A stretch of 8,472 nucleotides of DNA from Actinomycetes bacterium (GCA_021823365.1 JAKAOD010000111.1:1-8472), one strand, 5' to 3'. Numbered from the stretch's first letter, positions 1-6,773 are shown. Notes: generated by a model from the letters alone, not told the origin. Program-made: numbers and translations.

Positions 1-303
1 AACAGGCGGCCGCTCGCCGAGTACTTCCCCTCCGAGACGCACCGCATGTCGGCGACCGAGGCGCTGCGCGTCGCCGGGCGCGCCGAGGTCTACGACGTCG
101 ACGCCTCGATCGACGGCGGCGGTTTCGCCGGCCAGGCGGGGGCGCTGCGCCTCGGGATCGCGCGCGGTCTCGTCGCCGCCGACCCCGAGCTGCGGCCGGG
201 CCTGAAGCGGGCCGGGCTGCTGACGCGTGACGCGCGTGAGAAGGAGAGCAAGAAGTACGGGCTGAAGAAGGCGCGCAAGGCTCCGCAGTACTCGAAGCGC
301 TGA
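1..303 (+). CDS. rpsI: 30S ribosomal protein S9, 3' part (5' end outside window)
   Basis: S9 is a small-subunit protein whose basic C-terminal tail reaches the P-site tRNA in the ribosome. The reading frame is open from the first base and gives 100 residues, against about 130 for the whole family, so roughly 30 N-terminal residues lie outside the window. Visible family hallmarks are an early [10 protein letters not shown] stretch, the glycine-rich [17 protein letters not shown] segment, the [17 protein letters not shown] segment, and the strongly conserved ending [17 protein letters not shown], including the terminal Lys-Arg that approaches tRNA. An in-frame ATG at position 46 is internal (it follows THR in the family alignment) and is not the start. 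In many bacteria rplM precedes rpsI, which would be expected just upstream. The gene is followed after only 5 bases by glmM, so co-transcription is likely. The identification is secure. Confidence 0.97.
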   Translation, partial: NRRPLAEYFPSETHRMSATEALRVAGRAEVYDVDASIDGGGFAGQAGALRLGIARGLVAADPELRPGLKRAGLLTRDAREKESKKYGLKKARKAPQYSKR

Positions 304-308
304 GCCAC

Positions 309-1673
309 GTGGCGCTCCGCTTCGGCACCGACGGCATCCGCGGCGTCGCCAACGTCGAGCTGACGCCCGAGCTGGCGCTGGCCCTCGGGCGGGCGGCGGC
401 GCGGCAGCTGCCGGGGGCCGAGTTCCTCGTGGGCCGGGACACCCGGCGCTCCGGGCCGATGCTCGAGAGCGCCCTCGCCGCCGGGCTCGCCTCCGAGGGG
501 GCGCGCGTCGTCGACGTCGGCGTGATCCCGACACCGGGGCTCGCCTGGCTCGCCGCCGCCAACGGCCTGCCCGGGGCGATGATCTCCGCCTCGCACAACC
601 CCTTCGCCGACAACGGGATCAAGCTGCTCTCGCCGCAGGGGACGAAGCTCCCCGACTCGACCGAGCGCGCCGTCGAGGACGAGCTCGACCGGATACTCAC
701 CGGCGACCATGCCGGGCACCGACCGGCGCCGGCGGGGCCCGGCGTGGGCGCCCTCGTCCCCGACGGCTCGCTGGCCCGCGCCTACCTCGAGCACCTCGCC
801 GGGTCGGTAGAGCTCGGCTCGCGGCGGCTGAGGGTCGTCTGCGACTGCGCCAACGGGGCGGCGAGCCCGGTCGCGCCGGAGGTGCTCGCCCGCCTCGAGG
901 TCGACGCCGTCGTCGTCGCCGCCGAGCCCGACGGGACGAACATCAACGAGCGGTGCGGCTCGACGCACGCCGCGGCGCTCGGGCCCCGGGTCGTCGCCGA
1001 GGGCGCGGACGTCGGGATCTGCTTCGACGGCGATGCCGACCGGCTCATCGCCCTGGACAGCCGCGGCGAGGTCGTCGACGGCGACCAGCTGCTCGCCCTG
1101 TTCGCCTTCGACCTGCACGAGCGGCACCTCCTCGACGGCGACGGCGTCGTCGCGACGGTGATGAGCAACCTCGGGCTGCGCCGCGCCCTGGAGGGCCGGG
1201 GGATCCGGCTCGTCGAGACGCCGATCGGCGACCGCCACGTCGCCGACGCGCTCGAGACCCACGGCCTCGTGCTCGGCGGCGAGCAGTCCGGGCACATCGT
1301 GTTCCGGCGGGAGGCGACGACGGGCGACGGCATCCTCACCGCGCTCAAGCTCCTCGAGCTGATCTCGCGGGCAGGGCGACCGCTGCACGAGCTCGCCGCC
1401 GGCGCTATGGCGCGCATTCCCCAGCTGCTGCGCAACGTGCCCGTCGCCGAGCCTGGACGGCTGACGGCCGCCTCGGCGATCTGGGCCGAGGTGAGCGCCG
1501 TCGAGGCCCTGCTCGGCTCGGCCGGGCGTGTGCTGCTCAGGGCCAGCGGCACGGAAGCGGCGGTGCGGGTGATGGTCGAGGCGGAGAGCGCCGAGCACGC
1601 CGTGTCGGCCGTAGAGCGCCTCGCCGGGGTCGTCCGGCGCGAGCTCGGCGGCGGGGACCCGGACGCCCGGTGA
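309..1673 (+). CDS. glmM: Phosphoglucosamine mutase
   Basis: GlmM is a cytoplasmic enzyme that interconverts glucosamine-6-phosphate and glucosamine-1-phosphate, the step after GlmS on the way to UDP-GlcNAc and peptidoglycan. The protein has 454 residues, normal for the family. It shows the N-terminal FGTDGIRG (5-12), the phosphoserine loop SASHNP (93-98, catalytic Ser95), the Mg-binding loop DGDADR (240-245), the sugar-binding loop GGEQSGH (323-329) and the C-terminal phosphate-binding loop RASGTEAAVR (411-420). In that last loop the usual Pro after SGTE is Ala417, a small departure; the flanking Arg residues are kept. The GTG start is chosen because the next residues are immediately the conserved ALRFGTDGIRG; no convincing Shine-Dalgarno precedes it, and it lies 5 bases after the rpsI stop, which suggests coupling to rpsI. 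Phosphomannomutase is the main alternative, but the GTDGIRG form, the length and the glmS neighbour favour GlmM. The function is assigned from motifs and context. Confidence 0.96.
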   Translation: MALRFGTDGIRGVANVELTPELALALGRAAARQLPGAEFLVGRDTRRSGPMLESALAAGLASEGARVVDVGVIPTPGLAWLAAANGLPGAMISASHNPFADNGIKLLSPQGTKLPDSTERAVEDELDRILTGDHAGHRPAPAGPGVGALVPDGSLARAYLEHLAGSVELGSRRLRVVCDCANGAASPVAPEVLARLEVDAVVVAAEPDGTNINERCGSTHAAALGPRVVAEGADVGICFDGDADRLIALDSRGEVVDGDQLLALFAFDLHERHLLDGDGVVATVMSNLGLRRALEGRGIRLVETPIGDRHVADALETHGLVLGGEQSGHIVFRREATTGDGILTALKLLELISRAGRPLHELAAGAMARIPQLLRNVPVAEPGRLTAASAIWAEVSAVEALLGSAGRVLLRASGTEAAVRVMVEAESAEHAVSAVERLAGVVRRELGGGDPDAR

Positions 1674-1688
1674 CGGCGAGGGTCGCCG
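1674..1688 (+). terminator. Hairpin directly after glmM stop
   Basis: The base after the glmM stop begins a perfect 6-bp stem (CGGCGA / TCGCCG) closed by a GGG loop. There is no T-run after it, so it is not a classic intrinsic terminator. It is the first of three hairpins in the glmM-glmS gap. A role in ending the rpsI-glmM transcript or protecting its 3' end is inferred. In DNA this GC-rich a short stem can also arise by chance. Confidence 0.35.
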
Positions 1689-1690
1689 GG

Positions 1691-1710
1691 GAGCCGGACG
1701 CTCCGGGCTC
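1691..1710 (+). terminator. Second hairpin in glmM-glmS gap
   Basis: The sequence folds as GAGCC+GGA (1691-1698), loop CGC (1699-1701), then TCC, one unpaired G at 1705, and GGCTC (1706-1710). This gives an 8-bp stem with a 3-base loop and a single bulge on the 3' arm. It overlaps a tandem 7-base repeat, CTCCGGG, at 1701-1714. No T-tract follows. With its neighbours it may form a tandem, U-less terminator for the rpsI-glmM unit; this is inference from structure only. Confidence 0.35.
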
Positions 1711-1728
1711 CGGGCTCTCCTGACCTCA

Positions 1729-1756
1729 GCCGGGGCCGACCGCTCCTGGCCCCGGC
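1729..1756. repeat. 9-bp perfect inverted repeat upstream of glmS
   Basis: GCCGGGGCC (1729-1737) and GGCCCCGGC (1748-1756) are exact inverted copies separated by 10 bases. The 10-base spacing puts the two centres about two helical turns apart (19 bases), which would suit a dimeric DNA-binding protein. The right arm falls where the -35 region of the proposed glmS promoter would be. It could instead be the third stem of a terminator cluster, though again no T-run follows. The repeat itself is directly visible; its role is not settled. Confidence 0.45.
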
Positions 1757-1773
1757 GAAACCCGGCCGTTCGG

Positions 1774-1779
1774 TAGCCT
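1774..1779 (+). promoter_or_regulatory. Probable -10 box of a leaderless glmS promoter
   Basis: TAGCCT fits the actinobacterial TANNNT -10 pattern and lies exactly 6 bases before the glmS ATG, so transcription would start at or within a base of the A of the start codon. Such leaderless transcripts are common in actinobacteria. There is no Shine-Dalgarno before this ATG, which agrees. No good -35 hexamer is seen at 16-18 bases upstream. The same spacing recurs before the glycosylase gene at 6812-6817. Confidence 0.55.
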
Positions 1780-1785
1780 CGCGCC

Positions 1786-3633
1786 ATGTGCGGGATCATC
1801 GGTGTGACCGGGGCGAGCGACACCCTCGCCGCCGTCCTTGAGGGCCTCGAGCTGCTCGAGTACCGCGGCTACGACTCGGCGGGCATCGTCGGGGTCGACG
1901 CGGCAGAGGGCGCCCTCTGGCGCGTGCGAGCCGCCGGGCACGGGGGCTCCATCGGGCGGCTGCGCGGCGAGGTGGACGGCGCGCCCAAGGGGCTGAGAGC
2001 GTGCCTCGGACACACCCGCTGGGCGACCCACGGCGCGCCGACCGAGCAGAACGCCCACCCGCACCTCGACTGCTCGGGCCGGGTCGCCGTCGTCCACAAC
2101 GGGATCATCGAGAACTACCGCGAGCTCGCCGACCGGCTCGAGGAGGCGGGGCACACGCGCGCCTCGCACACCGACACCGAGGTCCTCGCCCACCTCGTCG
2201 AGACCGAGGTCGCCACCGGCGCAAGCCTCACCGAGGCGGTCCGCCGCTGCCTGCGCGCCGTGCGGGGCGACTTCGCCATCGCGCTCGTGCACGTCGCCGA
2301 GCCCGACGTCGTCGTCGCGGCGCGGCGCACCTCGCCCCTCATCGTCGGCACGACGGCGCAGGCCGGCGTCGTCGCCTCCGACGTCGCCGCCGCGTTGTCG
2401 ACGACCCGCCAGCTCTACGCCCTTGAGGACGACCAGGTCGCCGAGGTGGCGCCGGGCCGGCTCGTCGTGTCCGACCTCGACGGCCGCCGCGTCGAGCCGA
2501 GCCGGGTGGACGTGGCCTGGAGCGTCGACCGGGCTCTGAAGGGCGGCTACCCGGACTTCATGTCGAAGGAGATCCACGAGCAGCCCCGGGCCGTCGCCGA
2601 CACCCTGCTCGGACGGGTGCATCCCGGCGGCGGGACGGAGATCGAGGAGCTCGGCCTGGACGACGACGAGCTCCGCGGCGTCCGCCGGGTGCTCCTCGTC
2701 GGGTGCGGCTCGAGCTACCACGCCTGCCTCGTCGCCCGCCACGCCGTCGAGCGCTGGACGCGACTTCCGGCGGAGGCCGAGATCGCGAGCGAGCTCCGCT
2801 ACCGCGAGCCCGTGCTCGCCGACGGCACGCTGGCGATCGCGGTGAGCCAGTCCGGCGAGACCGTCGACAGCCTCCATGCGATGCGCGAGGCTCGCCGGCG
2901 CGGCGCGCGGGTCGTCGCCCTCACGAACGTGGTCGACTCCGTCATGGCCCGCGAGGCAGACGGTGTCCTCTACACCCGTGCCGGGCCGGAGATCGGCGTC
3001 GCCTCGACCAAGAGCCACGTCGCCCAGCTGGCGATGCTCGAGGCATTCGCCCTCCACCTCGCCCGGGCACGAGCGTCGCTCTTGCCTGCAGAGGCTGAGC
3101 GCCTCGCCGACGAGATCCTCGCCCTGCCCGGCGCCCTCGAGCGCGTGCTCGCGCGAGCGGACGACTACGGCGCCCTCGGCCGGAGGTTCGCCGGAAGCAA
3201 GGACTTCTACTACCTCGGGCGTCGCCTCGGCCTTCCGGTCGCCCTCGAAGGCGCGCTCAAGCTGAAGGAGCTCGCCTACGTCCGGGCCGAGGCGTACCCG
3301 GCGGGGGAGATGAAGCACGGCCCGATCTCGCTGATCGAGCCCGGCGCCGTCGTGGTCGTCGTGGCGACGCGCACGTCGCTGTGGGAGAAGGTGATGGCGA
3401 ACGTCGAGGAGATGCGCGCCAGGGGCGCGACGGTGCTCGGCGTCGCCGAGGAGGGCGACAAGGAGGCGGCGAGGCTCCTCGACGGCGTGCTCCCCGTCCC
3501 GGCGACGGACGAGCTCGTCTCGCCGGTCGTCGCCGTCGTGCCGCTGCAGTGCTTCGCCTACGCCGTCGCCCGTGCGCGGGGCAACGACGTCGACCGGCCG
3601 CGCAACCTCGCCAAGGTCGTCACGGTCGAGTGA
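1786..3633 (+). CDS. glmS: Glutamine--fructose-6-phosphate aminotransferase (isomerizing)
   Basis: GlmS makes glucosamine-6-phosphate from fructose-6-phosphate and glutamine, the entry step to amino-sugar and peptidoglycan precursors; the enzyme is cytoplasmic. The protein has 615 residues, the usual family length. It has an N-terminal class II glutaminase domain with nucleophile Cys2 (MCGIIG), ELLEYRGYDSAG (22-33), GHTRWATHG (75-83), HNGIIENY (104-111) and SHTDTE (127-132). Two SIS sugar-isomerase domains follow: VGCGSSYHA (305-313), SQSGET (354-359), ASTKS (406-410), and the catalytic EGALKLKE (488-495) with AGEMKHGP (506-513). The C-terminus PRNLAKVVTVE ends in the conserved tail, whose Lys610 matches the catalytic lysine of the E. 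coli enzyme. The ATG is fixed because Cys2 must follow the initiator Met. The gene opens a four-gene overlapped unit and overlaps acpS by 4 bases. The FMSKEIHEQP linker (258-267) has Ser and His where many homologues have Leu and Phe or Tyr; this looks like lineage variation. Confidence 0.98.
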   Translation: MCGIIGVTGASDTLAAVLEGLELLEYRGYDSAGIVGVDAAEGALWRVRAAGHGGSIGRLRGEVDGAPKGLRACLGHTRWATHGAPTEQNAHPHLDCSGRVAVVHNGIIENYRELADRLEEAGHTRASHTDTEVLAHLVETEVATGASLTEAVRRCLRAVRGDFAIALVHVAEPDVVVAARRTSPLIVGTTAQAGVVASDVAAALSTTRQLYALEDDQVAEVAPGRLVVSDLDGRRVEPSRVDVAWSVDRALKGGYPDFMSKEIHEQPRAVADTLLGRVHPGGGTEIEELGLDDDELRGVRRVLLVGCGSSYHACLVARHAVERWTRLPAEAEIASELRYREPVLADGTLAIAVSQSGETVDSLHAMREARRRGARVVALTNVVDSVMAREADGVLYTRAGPEIGVASTKSHVAQLAMLEAFALHLARARASLLPAEAERLADEILALPGALERVLARADDYGALGRRFAGSKDFYYLGRRLGLPVALEGALKLKELAYVRAEAYPAGEMKHGPISLIEPGAVVVVVATRTSLWEKVMANVEEMRARGATVLGVAEEGDKEAARLLDGVLPVPATDELVSPVVAVVPLQCFAYAVARARGNDVDRPRNLAKVVTVE

Positions 3634-3995
3634 TCGGCCTCGGCATCGACGCCGTCGACGTCGAGCGCTTCCGCCGGGTGCTCGAGCGCAGGCCGGGGAT
3701 CCTCGAGCGCGTCTTCTCCGACGCCGAGCGCGCGGATCTCGCCCGGCGCAGCGATCCGGTCCCAGGGCTGGCGGCGCGCTTTTGCGCCAAGGAGGCGGCG
3801 ATGAAGGCGCTCGGCGTCGGCCTCGGTGGCATCGCCCTCGCCGAGGTGGAGGTGCTGCGCTCCGCAAGTGGCGCCCCGCATCTCCGGACGAGCGGCCGCG
3901 CGGCGGAGCTGGCGGAGCGGCTCGGCGTCACCGCCTGGCACGTCTCGCTGACGCACACGGCGGACCTCGCCGGGGCGGTCGTGGTGACGCGATGA
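3630..3995 (+). CDS. acpS: Holo-[acyl-carrier-protein] synthase
   Basis: AcpS moves the 4'-phosphopantetheine arm from coenzyme A to a serine of acyl carrier protein, activating it for fatty acid synthesis in the cytoplasm. The protein has 121 residues, typical for this small trimeric family. It starts with VIGLGIDAVDVERF, carrying the Mg-binding Asp7, has FCAKEAAMKALG (51-62) with the catalytic/metal Glu55 and Lys59, and ends with HVSLTHTADLAGAVVV (104-119), matching the family's SLSHT-type strand. The start is the GTG at 3630, inside the glmS stop (GTGA overlap), because the conserved GLGIDAVDVERF motif follows at once. The open frame extends upstream, but that part is an out-of-frame read of glmS. 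No strong Shine-Dalgarno is seen, so translational coupling to glmS is likely. It also overlaps the next gene by 4 bases. Location next to nnr is common in actinobacteria. Confidence 0.95.
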   Translation: MIGLGIDAVDVERFRRVLERRPGILERVFSDAERADLARRSDPVPGLAARFCAKEAAMKALGVGLGGIALAEVEVLRSASGAPHLRTSGRAAELAERLGVTAWHVSLTHTADLAGAVVVTR

Positions 3996-5491
3996 GGCCG
4001 GTGCTCACCCGCGCCGAGATGGCCGAGGTCGACGCCCTCGCGGGACGCGAGGTCGGCGTCGAGGTCCTCGTCCGGCGCGCCGGCACCGCCGCGGCGCACG
4101 CCGCGCTGTCGATGCTCGGCGGTGCCTACGGCCGGCGGGTCGTCGTCGTCGCCGGCAAGGGCCACAACGGCGACGACGGCCGGATCGCCGCCGGCTTGCT
4201 CGAGCGCCGGGGCGCCCGGGTGGTCGTGCTCCCTCCCGCCGCCGGGGTCGATCCCGGCGCTGCCTCCGGAACGGGCCCGGTCGCGCTGCCCGCCTGCCAC
4301 CTCGTCGTCGATGCCGCCTTCGGGACGGGCTTTCGCGGGAGCTACCGCGCACCCGCTGTGCCGCAGCGACCCGACGGCCGCGGGCCGGCCACGGTGCTCG
4401 CCGTGGACATCCCGAGCGGCGTCGACTCCGACACGGGCGAGGCCGGGCCCTCGGCGGTCTGGGCGGACCGCACCGTCACCTTCGGGGCGCTGAAGCCGGG
4501 CCTCCTGCTCGGCGCCGGGCCGGACCACGCCGGCGAGGTGCGCGTCGAGCCGATCGGGCTCCCCGTCGGCCAGGGTGCGCTCTCCCTCGTCGAGGACGCC
4601 GACGTCGCCCGACTCCTCCCGCCCAGGCGGAGGGACGGGCACAAGTGGGACCGCGCCGTCTACGTCGCGGCGGGCTCGCCCGGGATGCTCGGCGCGGCAG
4701 CCCTCGCCGCCACCGGCGCCGGGCGCGCCGGCGCGGGGATGCTCCGCCTCGGCTCCCCGGGCGTTCCCCCGGGGTCGGTCCCGGTCACCGAGGCCGTCGC
4801 CCGGCCGCTTCCGCCAGCCGGCTGGGCGGACGCGGTGCTCGCCGAGCTCGGGCGCTGCAAAGCCCTCGTCGTCGGCCCGGGCCTCGGGACGGGCCCCGAG
4901 ACGGCGGAGTCGCTGCGCCGGCTGGTCGCCGAAGCGCCCGTCGCCGTCGTCGTCGACGCCGACGGGCTCAGCGTGGCCGGCTCCGCCGACGAGCTCTCCC
5001 GCCTGGCGGACCGGCGCACGGCCCCGCTGGTGCTCACGCCGCACGACGGCGAGTACGCTCGCCTCGCCGGCGCCCGGCCGGGGCCGGACCGGGTGGCGGC
5101 GGCGCGTGACCTCGCCCGCCGGGTCAGGGCGACGGTCCTTCTCAAGGGGTCGCCGACGGTCGTCGCCGAGCCGGGGGGCAGCGCGCTCCTCGTGAGCTCG
5201 GGCTCCGCGCGGCTGTCGACCGCCGGGTCCGGCGACGTGCTCTCCGGCGTGATCGGCGCCTTTCTGGCGCGAGGGCTCGAGCCGCTTCAGGCGGCCGGGC
5301 TCGCGGCGCACGTGCACGGTCGCGCTGCAGCGCTCGGCGGCGGAGAGGGGCTGCTTGCGGGCGATCTCCCGCGGCTCGTCGCCGACGTGCTCGACTCGAT
5401 CGGACCGCGCGCCGCGGCCAGCCGGGTCGCCGGCGCCGGCGCGCCCGGAACCGGGTCCGGATCGGAGGCCGGCGCCAGGGATGGCCGGTGA
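3992..5491 (+). CDS. nnr: Bifunctional NAD(P)HX epimerase / ADP-dependent NAD(P)HX dehydratase
   Basis: Nnr (YjeF-like) repairs hydrated NADH and NADPH: the N-terminal domain interconverts the R and S epimers, and the C-terminal domain removes water from the S form using ADP (bacterial type). The protein has 499 residues, normal for the fused form. The epimerase part (about 1-205) shows GKGHNGDDGR (55-64), DAAFGTGFRG (107-116, likely catalytic Asp107), DIPSGVDSDTG (139-149) and TFGALKPG (163-170). The ribokinase-like dehydratase part (about 206-470) shows KWDRAVYVAAGSPGMLGAA (218-236), VGPGLG (294-299), VDADGLS (321-327), LTPHDGEYARL (348-358) and TAGSGDVLSGVIGAF (410-424). The epimerase loop departs from the common NNGGDG form. 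The last ~29 residues are Ala/Gly/Ser-rich and look like a disordered tail. The start is the ATG at 3992, overlapping the acpS stop (ATGA); MRPVLTRAEMAEVD is the usual family opening. The long open frame upstream of it is an out-of-frame read of glmS and acpS. Confidence 0.95.
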   Translation: MRPVLTRAEMAEVDALAGREVGVEVLVRRAGTAAAHAALSMLGGAYGRRVVVVAGKGHNGDDGRIAAGLLERRGARVVVLPPAAGVDPGAASGTGPVALPACHLVVDAAFGTGFRGSYRAPAVPQRPDGRGPATVLAVDIPSGVDSDTGEAGPSAVWADRTVTFGALKPGLLLGAGPDHAGEVRVEPIGLPVGQGALSLVEDADVARLLPPRRRDGHKWDRAVYVAAGSPGMLGAAALAATGAGRAGAGMLRLGSPGVPPGSVPVTEAVARPLPPAGWADAVLAELGRCKALVVGPGLGTGPETAESLRRLVAEAPVAVVVDADGLSVAGSADELSRLADRRTAPLVLTPHDGEYARLAGARPGPDRVAAARDLARRVRATVLLKGSPTVVAEPGGSALLVSSGSARLSTAGSGDVLSGVIGAFLARGLEPLQAAGLAAHVHGRAAALGGGEGLLAGDLPRLVADVLDSIGPRAAASRVAGAGAPGTGSGSEAGARDGR

Positions 5492-6747
5492 GCGGCCCCC
5501 CGCGCTACCGACCGGCGTGGGTCGAAGTCGACCTCGACGCCGTCCGGCACAACGCCGCCCTCCTCGCCCGCCTCGTCGCGCCCGCGCGGCTCTGCGCCGT
5601 CGTGAAGGCGGACGCCTACGGGCACGGGGCGCCCGAAGTCGCAAAGGCAGCCGTCGAGGGGGGCGCCAGCCTCGTCGCGGTCGCCCTCGTCGAGGAAGGG
5701 GTTGCGTTGCGTGCCGCCGGCGTCTTGGGGGAGGCGCTGCTGCTCTCCGAGCCCCCCGCTCCGGCCCTCGAGGAGGTGGTCCGCCAGCGGTTGACGCCGA
5801 CGCTCTACCGCCGGGAGGGGATCACCGCGACCTCCCGCGCCGCCGCGGGCGTGGGGCGGCCCGTCGCCGTCCAGCTCAAGGTGGACACCGGGATGCATCG
5901 CGTCGGCGCCGATCCCGAGTCGCTGCTCGAGCTCGCCCGCGCCGTCGAGGCGGACCCCGCGCTCGAGCTTGCCGGGCTCTGGACGCACCTCGCCGTCGCC
6001 GAAGACCCCGACGACCCGTTCACCGACGAGCAGCTCGCCCGGTTCGAGAAGGCGCGCGGCGAGCTCGCCGGAGCCGGCATCGCGCCCGGGACGCTGCACG
6101 TCGCCAACTCGGCCGGGGCGATCGCCCATCCGGCCGCCCGCTACGACCTCGTCCGGTGCGGGATCGCCCTCTACGGCCACCTCCCCTCGCCGGTGCTCGA
6201 CCGCCACCTCGCGGGCGGCCTCGCCTCGCTCGGTCTCTGCGCCGGGCCCGGGCCGGGACGCGCCGCCACCGGCGGCGATCCGGCAACCCCGGCGGGGGCG
6301 GCCCCGGTCCGGCTTGCCTCGTCGCCGGCGGGGCTTCGGCCGGTGCTCTCCTGGAAGGCGCAGGTCCACCTCGTGCGCCACCTCGAGGCCGGGGAGCGGC
6401 CGAGCTACGGGCGCACCTATGAGCTCGCTCGACCGGGGATGGTCGGCGTCGTTCCCGTCGGCTACCACGACGGGGTGCCCCGCGCCTACGGGCGTGCCGG
6501 CGGCGAGGTGCTCATCGGGGGAAGGCGCCGGCGCCTCGCCGGCACGGTGACGATGGACCAGGTCCTCGTCGACCTCGGGGACGACACGTCGGTCCGGCCG
6601 GGCGACGAGGTCGTCCTGATCGGGCGCCAGGCCGAGGAGGAGATCACCGTCCCGGAGTGGGCCGAGCGGCTCGGCACGATCCCCCACGAAGTCCTCTGCG
6701 GGATCGGGCCGCGCGTCCCGCGGCGCTACCTCGGCCTGCCTTCGTAG
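5488..6747 (+). CDS. alr: Alanine racemase
   Basis: Alr is a PLP enzyme that interconverts L- and D-alanine, supplying D-Ala for peptidoglycan. The N-terminal TIM barrel opens with PAWVEVDLDAVRHN (9-22) and carries the PLP lysine Lys40 in VVKADAYGHG (38-47), QLKVDTGMHRVG (129-140), THLAVAEDPDDP (166-177), HVANSAG (204-210) and CGIALYG (224-230). The C-terminal domain has the second catalytic base Tyr307 in PSYGRTY (305-311), VGYHDGVPR (324-332), GTVTMDQ (352-358) and CGIGPRVPRRY (404-414). At 419 residues it is about 40-50 longer than usual, largely because of an Ala/Gly/Pro-rich stretch at about 236-282, between CGIALYG and LRPVLSWKAQV. The start is the GTG at 5488, overlapping the nnr stop (GTGA); an AGGG at 5477-5480, 7 bases upstream, is a plausible weak ribosome site. 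It is the last gene of the glmS unit, and a hairpin follows the stop. Confidence 0.96.
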   Translation: MSGPPRYRPAWVEVDLDAVRHNAALLARLVAPARLCAVVKADAYGHGAPEVAKAAVEGGASLVAVALVEEGVALRAAGVLGEALLLSEPPAPALEEVVRQRLTPTLYRREGITATSRAAAGVGRPVAVQLKVDTGMHRVGADPESLLELARAVEADPALELAGLWTHLAVAEDPDDPFTDEQLARFEKARGELAGAGIAPGTLHVANSAGAIAHPAARYDLVRCGIALYGHLPSPVLDRHLAGGLASLGLCAGPGPGRAATGGDPATPAGAAPVRLASSPAGLRPVLSWKAQVHLVRHLEAGERPSYGRTYELARPGMVGVVPVGYHDGVPRAYGRAGGEVLIGGRRRRLAGTVTMDQVLVDLGDDTSVRPGDEVVLIGRQAEEEITVPEWAERLGTIPHEVLCGIGPRVPRRYLGLPS

Positions 6748-6765
6748 AGAGGCCGCCGGCCCTCT
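6748..6765 (+). terminator. Hairpin directly after alr stop
   Basis: Right after the TAG, AGAGGCC (6748-6754), loop GCC (6755-6757), GG, one unpaired C (6760) and CCTCT (6761-6765) form a 7-bp stem with a 3-base loop and one bulge on the 3' arm. This is nearly the same architecture as the hairpin at 1691-1710. No T-run follows. A U-less terminator or transcript-end stabiliser for the glmS-acpS-nnr-alr unit is inferred, supported by the new promoter-like box 47 bases further on. Confidence 0.45.
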
Positions 6766-6773
6766 CGACGCAC

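Noticed and set aside
1701..1714. Tandem 7-base repeat CTCCGGG x2
   Set aside because: Only two copies in GC-rich sequence and it overlaps a hairpin arm; too little to call a repeat element.
1674..1785. Possible glmS ribozyme or riboswitch ahead of glmS
   Set aside because: The gap is only 112 bases, shows no glmS ribozyme-like core that I can recognise, and the likely promoter leaves no 5' UTR; that ribozyme is known mainly from Firmicutes.
90..1823. Long minus-strand open frame (577 codons) opposite rpsI and glmM
   Set aside because: It is a by-product of high GC and few stop codons; its translation is Arg/Pro/Gly-rich with no recognisable motif, while the + strand has full conserved enzymes.
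3381..3629. Upstream extension of the acpS frame into glmS
   Set aside because: The extra residues are an Arg/Gly-rich out-of-frame reading of glmS; the AcpS family begins at the IGLGID motif coded from 3630.
1726..3867. Minus-strand open frame of 713 codons opposite glmS
   Set aside because: Low-complexity translation rich in Arg, Ala, Asp and Gly, no family motif, fully covered by glmS and acpS on the + strand.
3572..3991. Upstream extension of the nnr frame across the end of glmS and all of acpS
   Set aside because: The extension is Arg-rich low-complexity sequence; the usual Nnr opening starts at the ATG at 3992.
3620..5644. Minus-strand open frame of 674 codons opposite acpS, nnr and the start of alr
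   Set aside because: Same pattern as the other antisense frames: no motif, composition explained by the complementary coding strand.
5287..6687. Minus-strand open frame of 466 codons opposite alr
   Set aside because: No recognisable domain; it mirrors alr codons and crosses the nnr-alr boundary.
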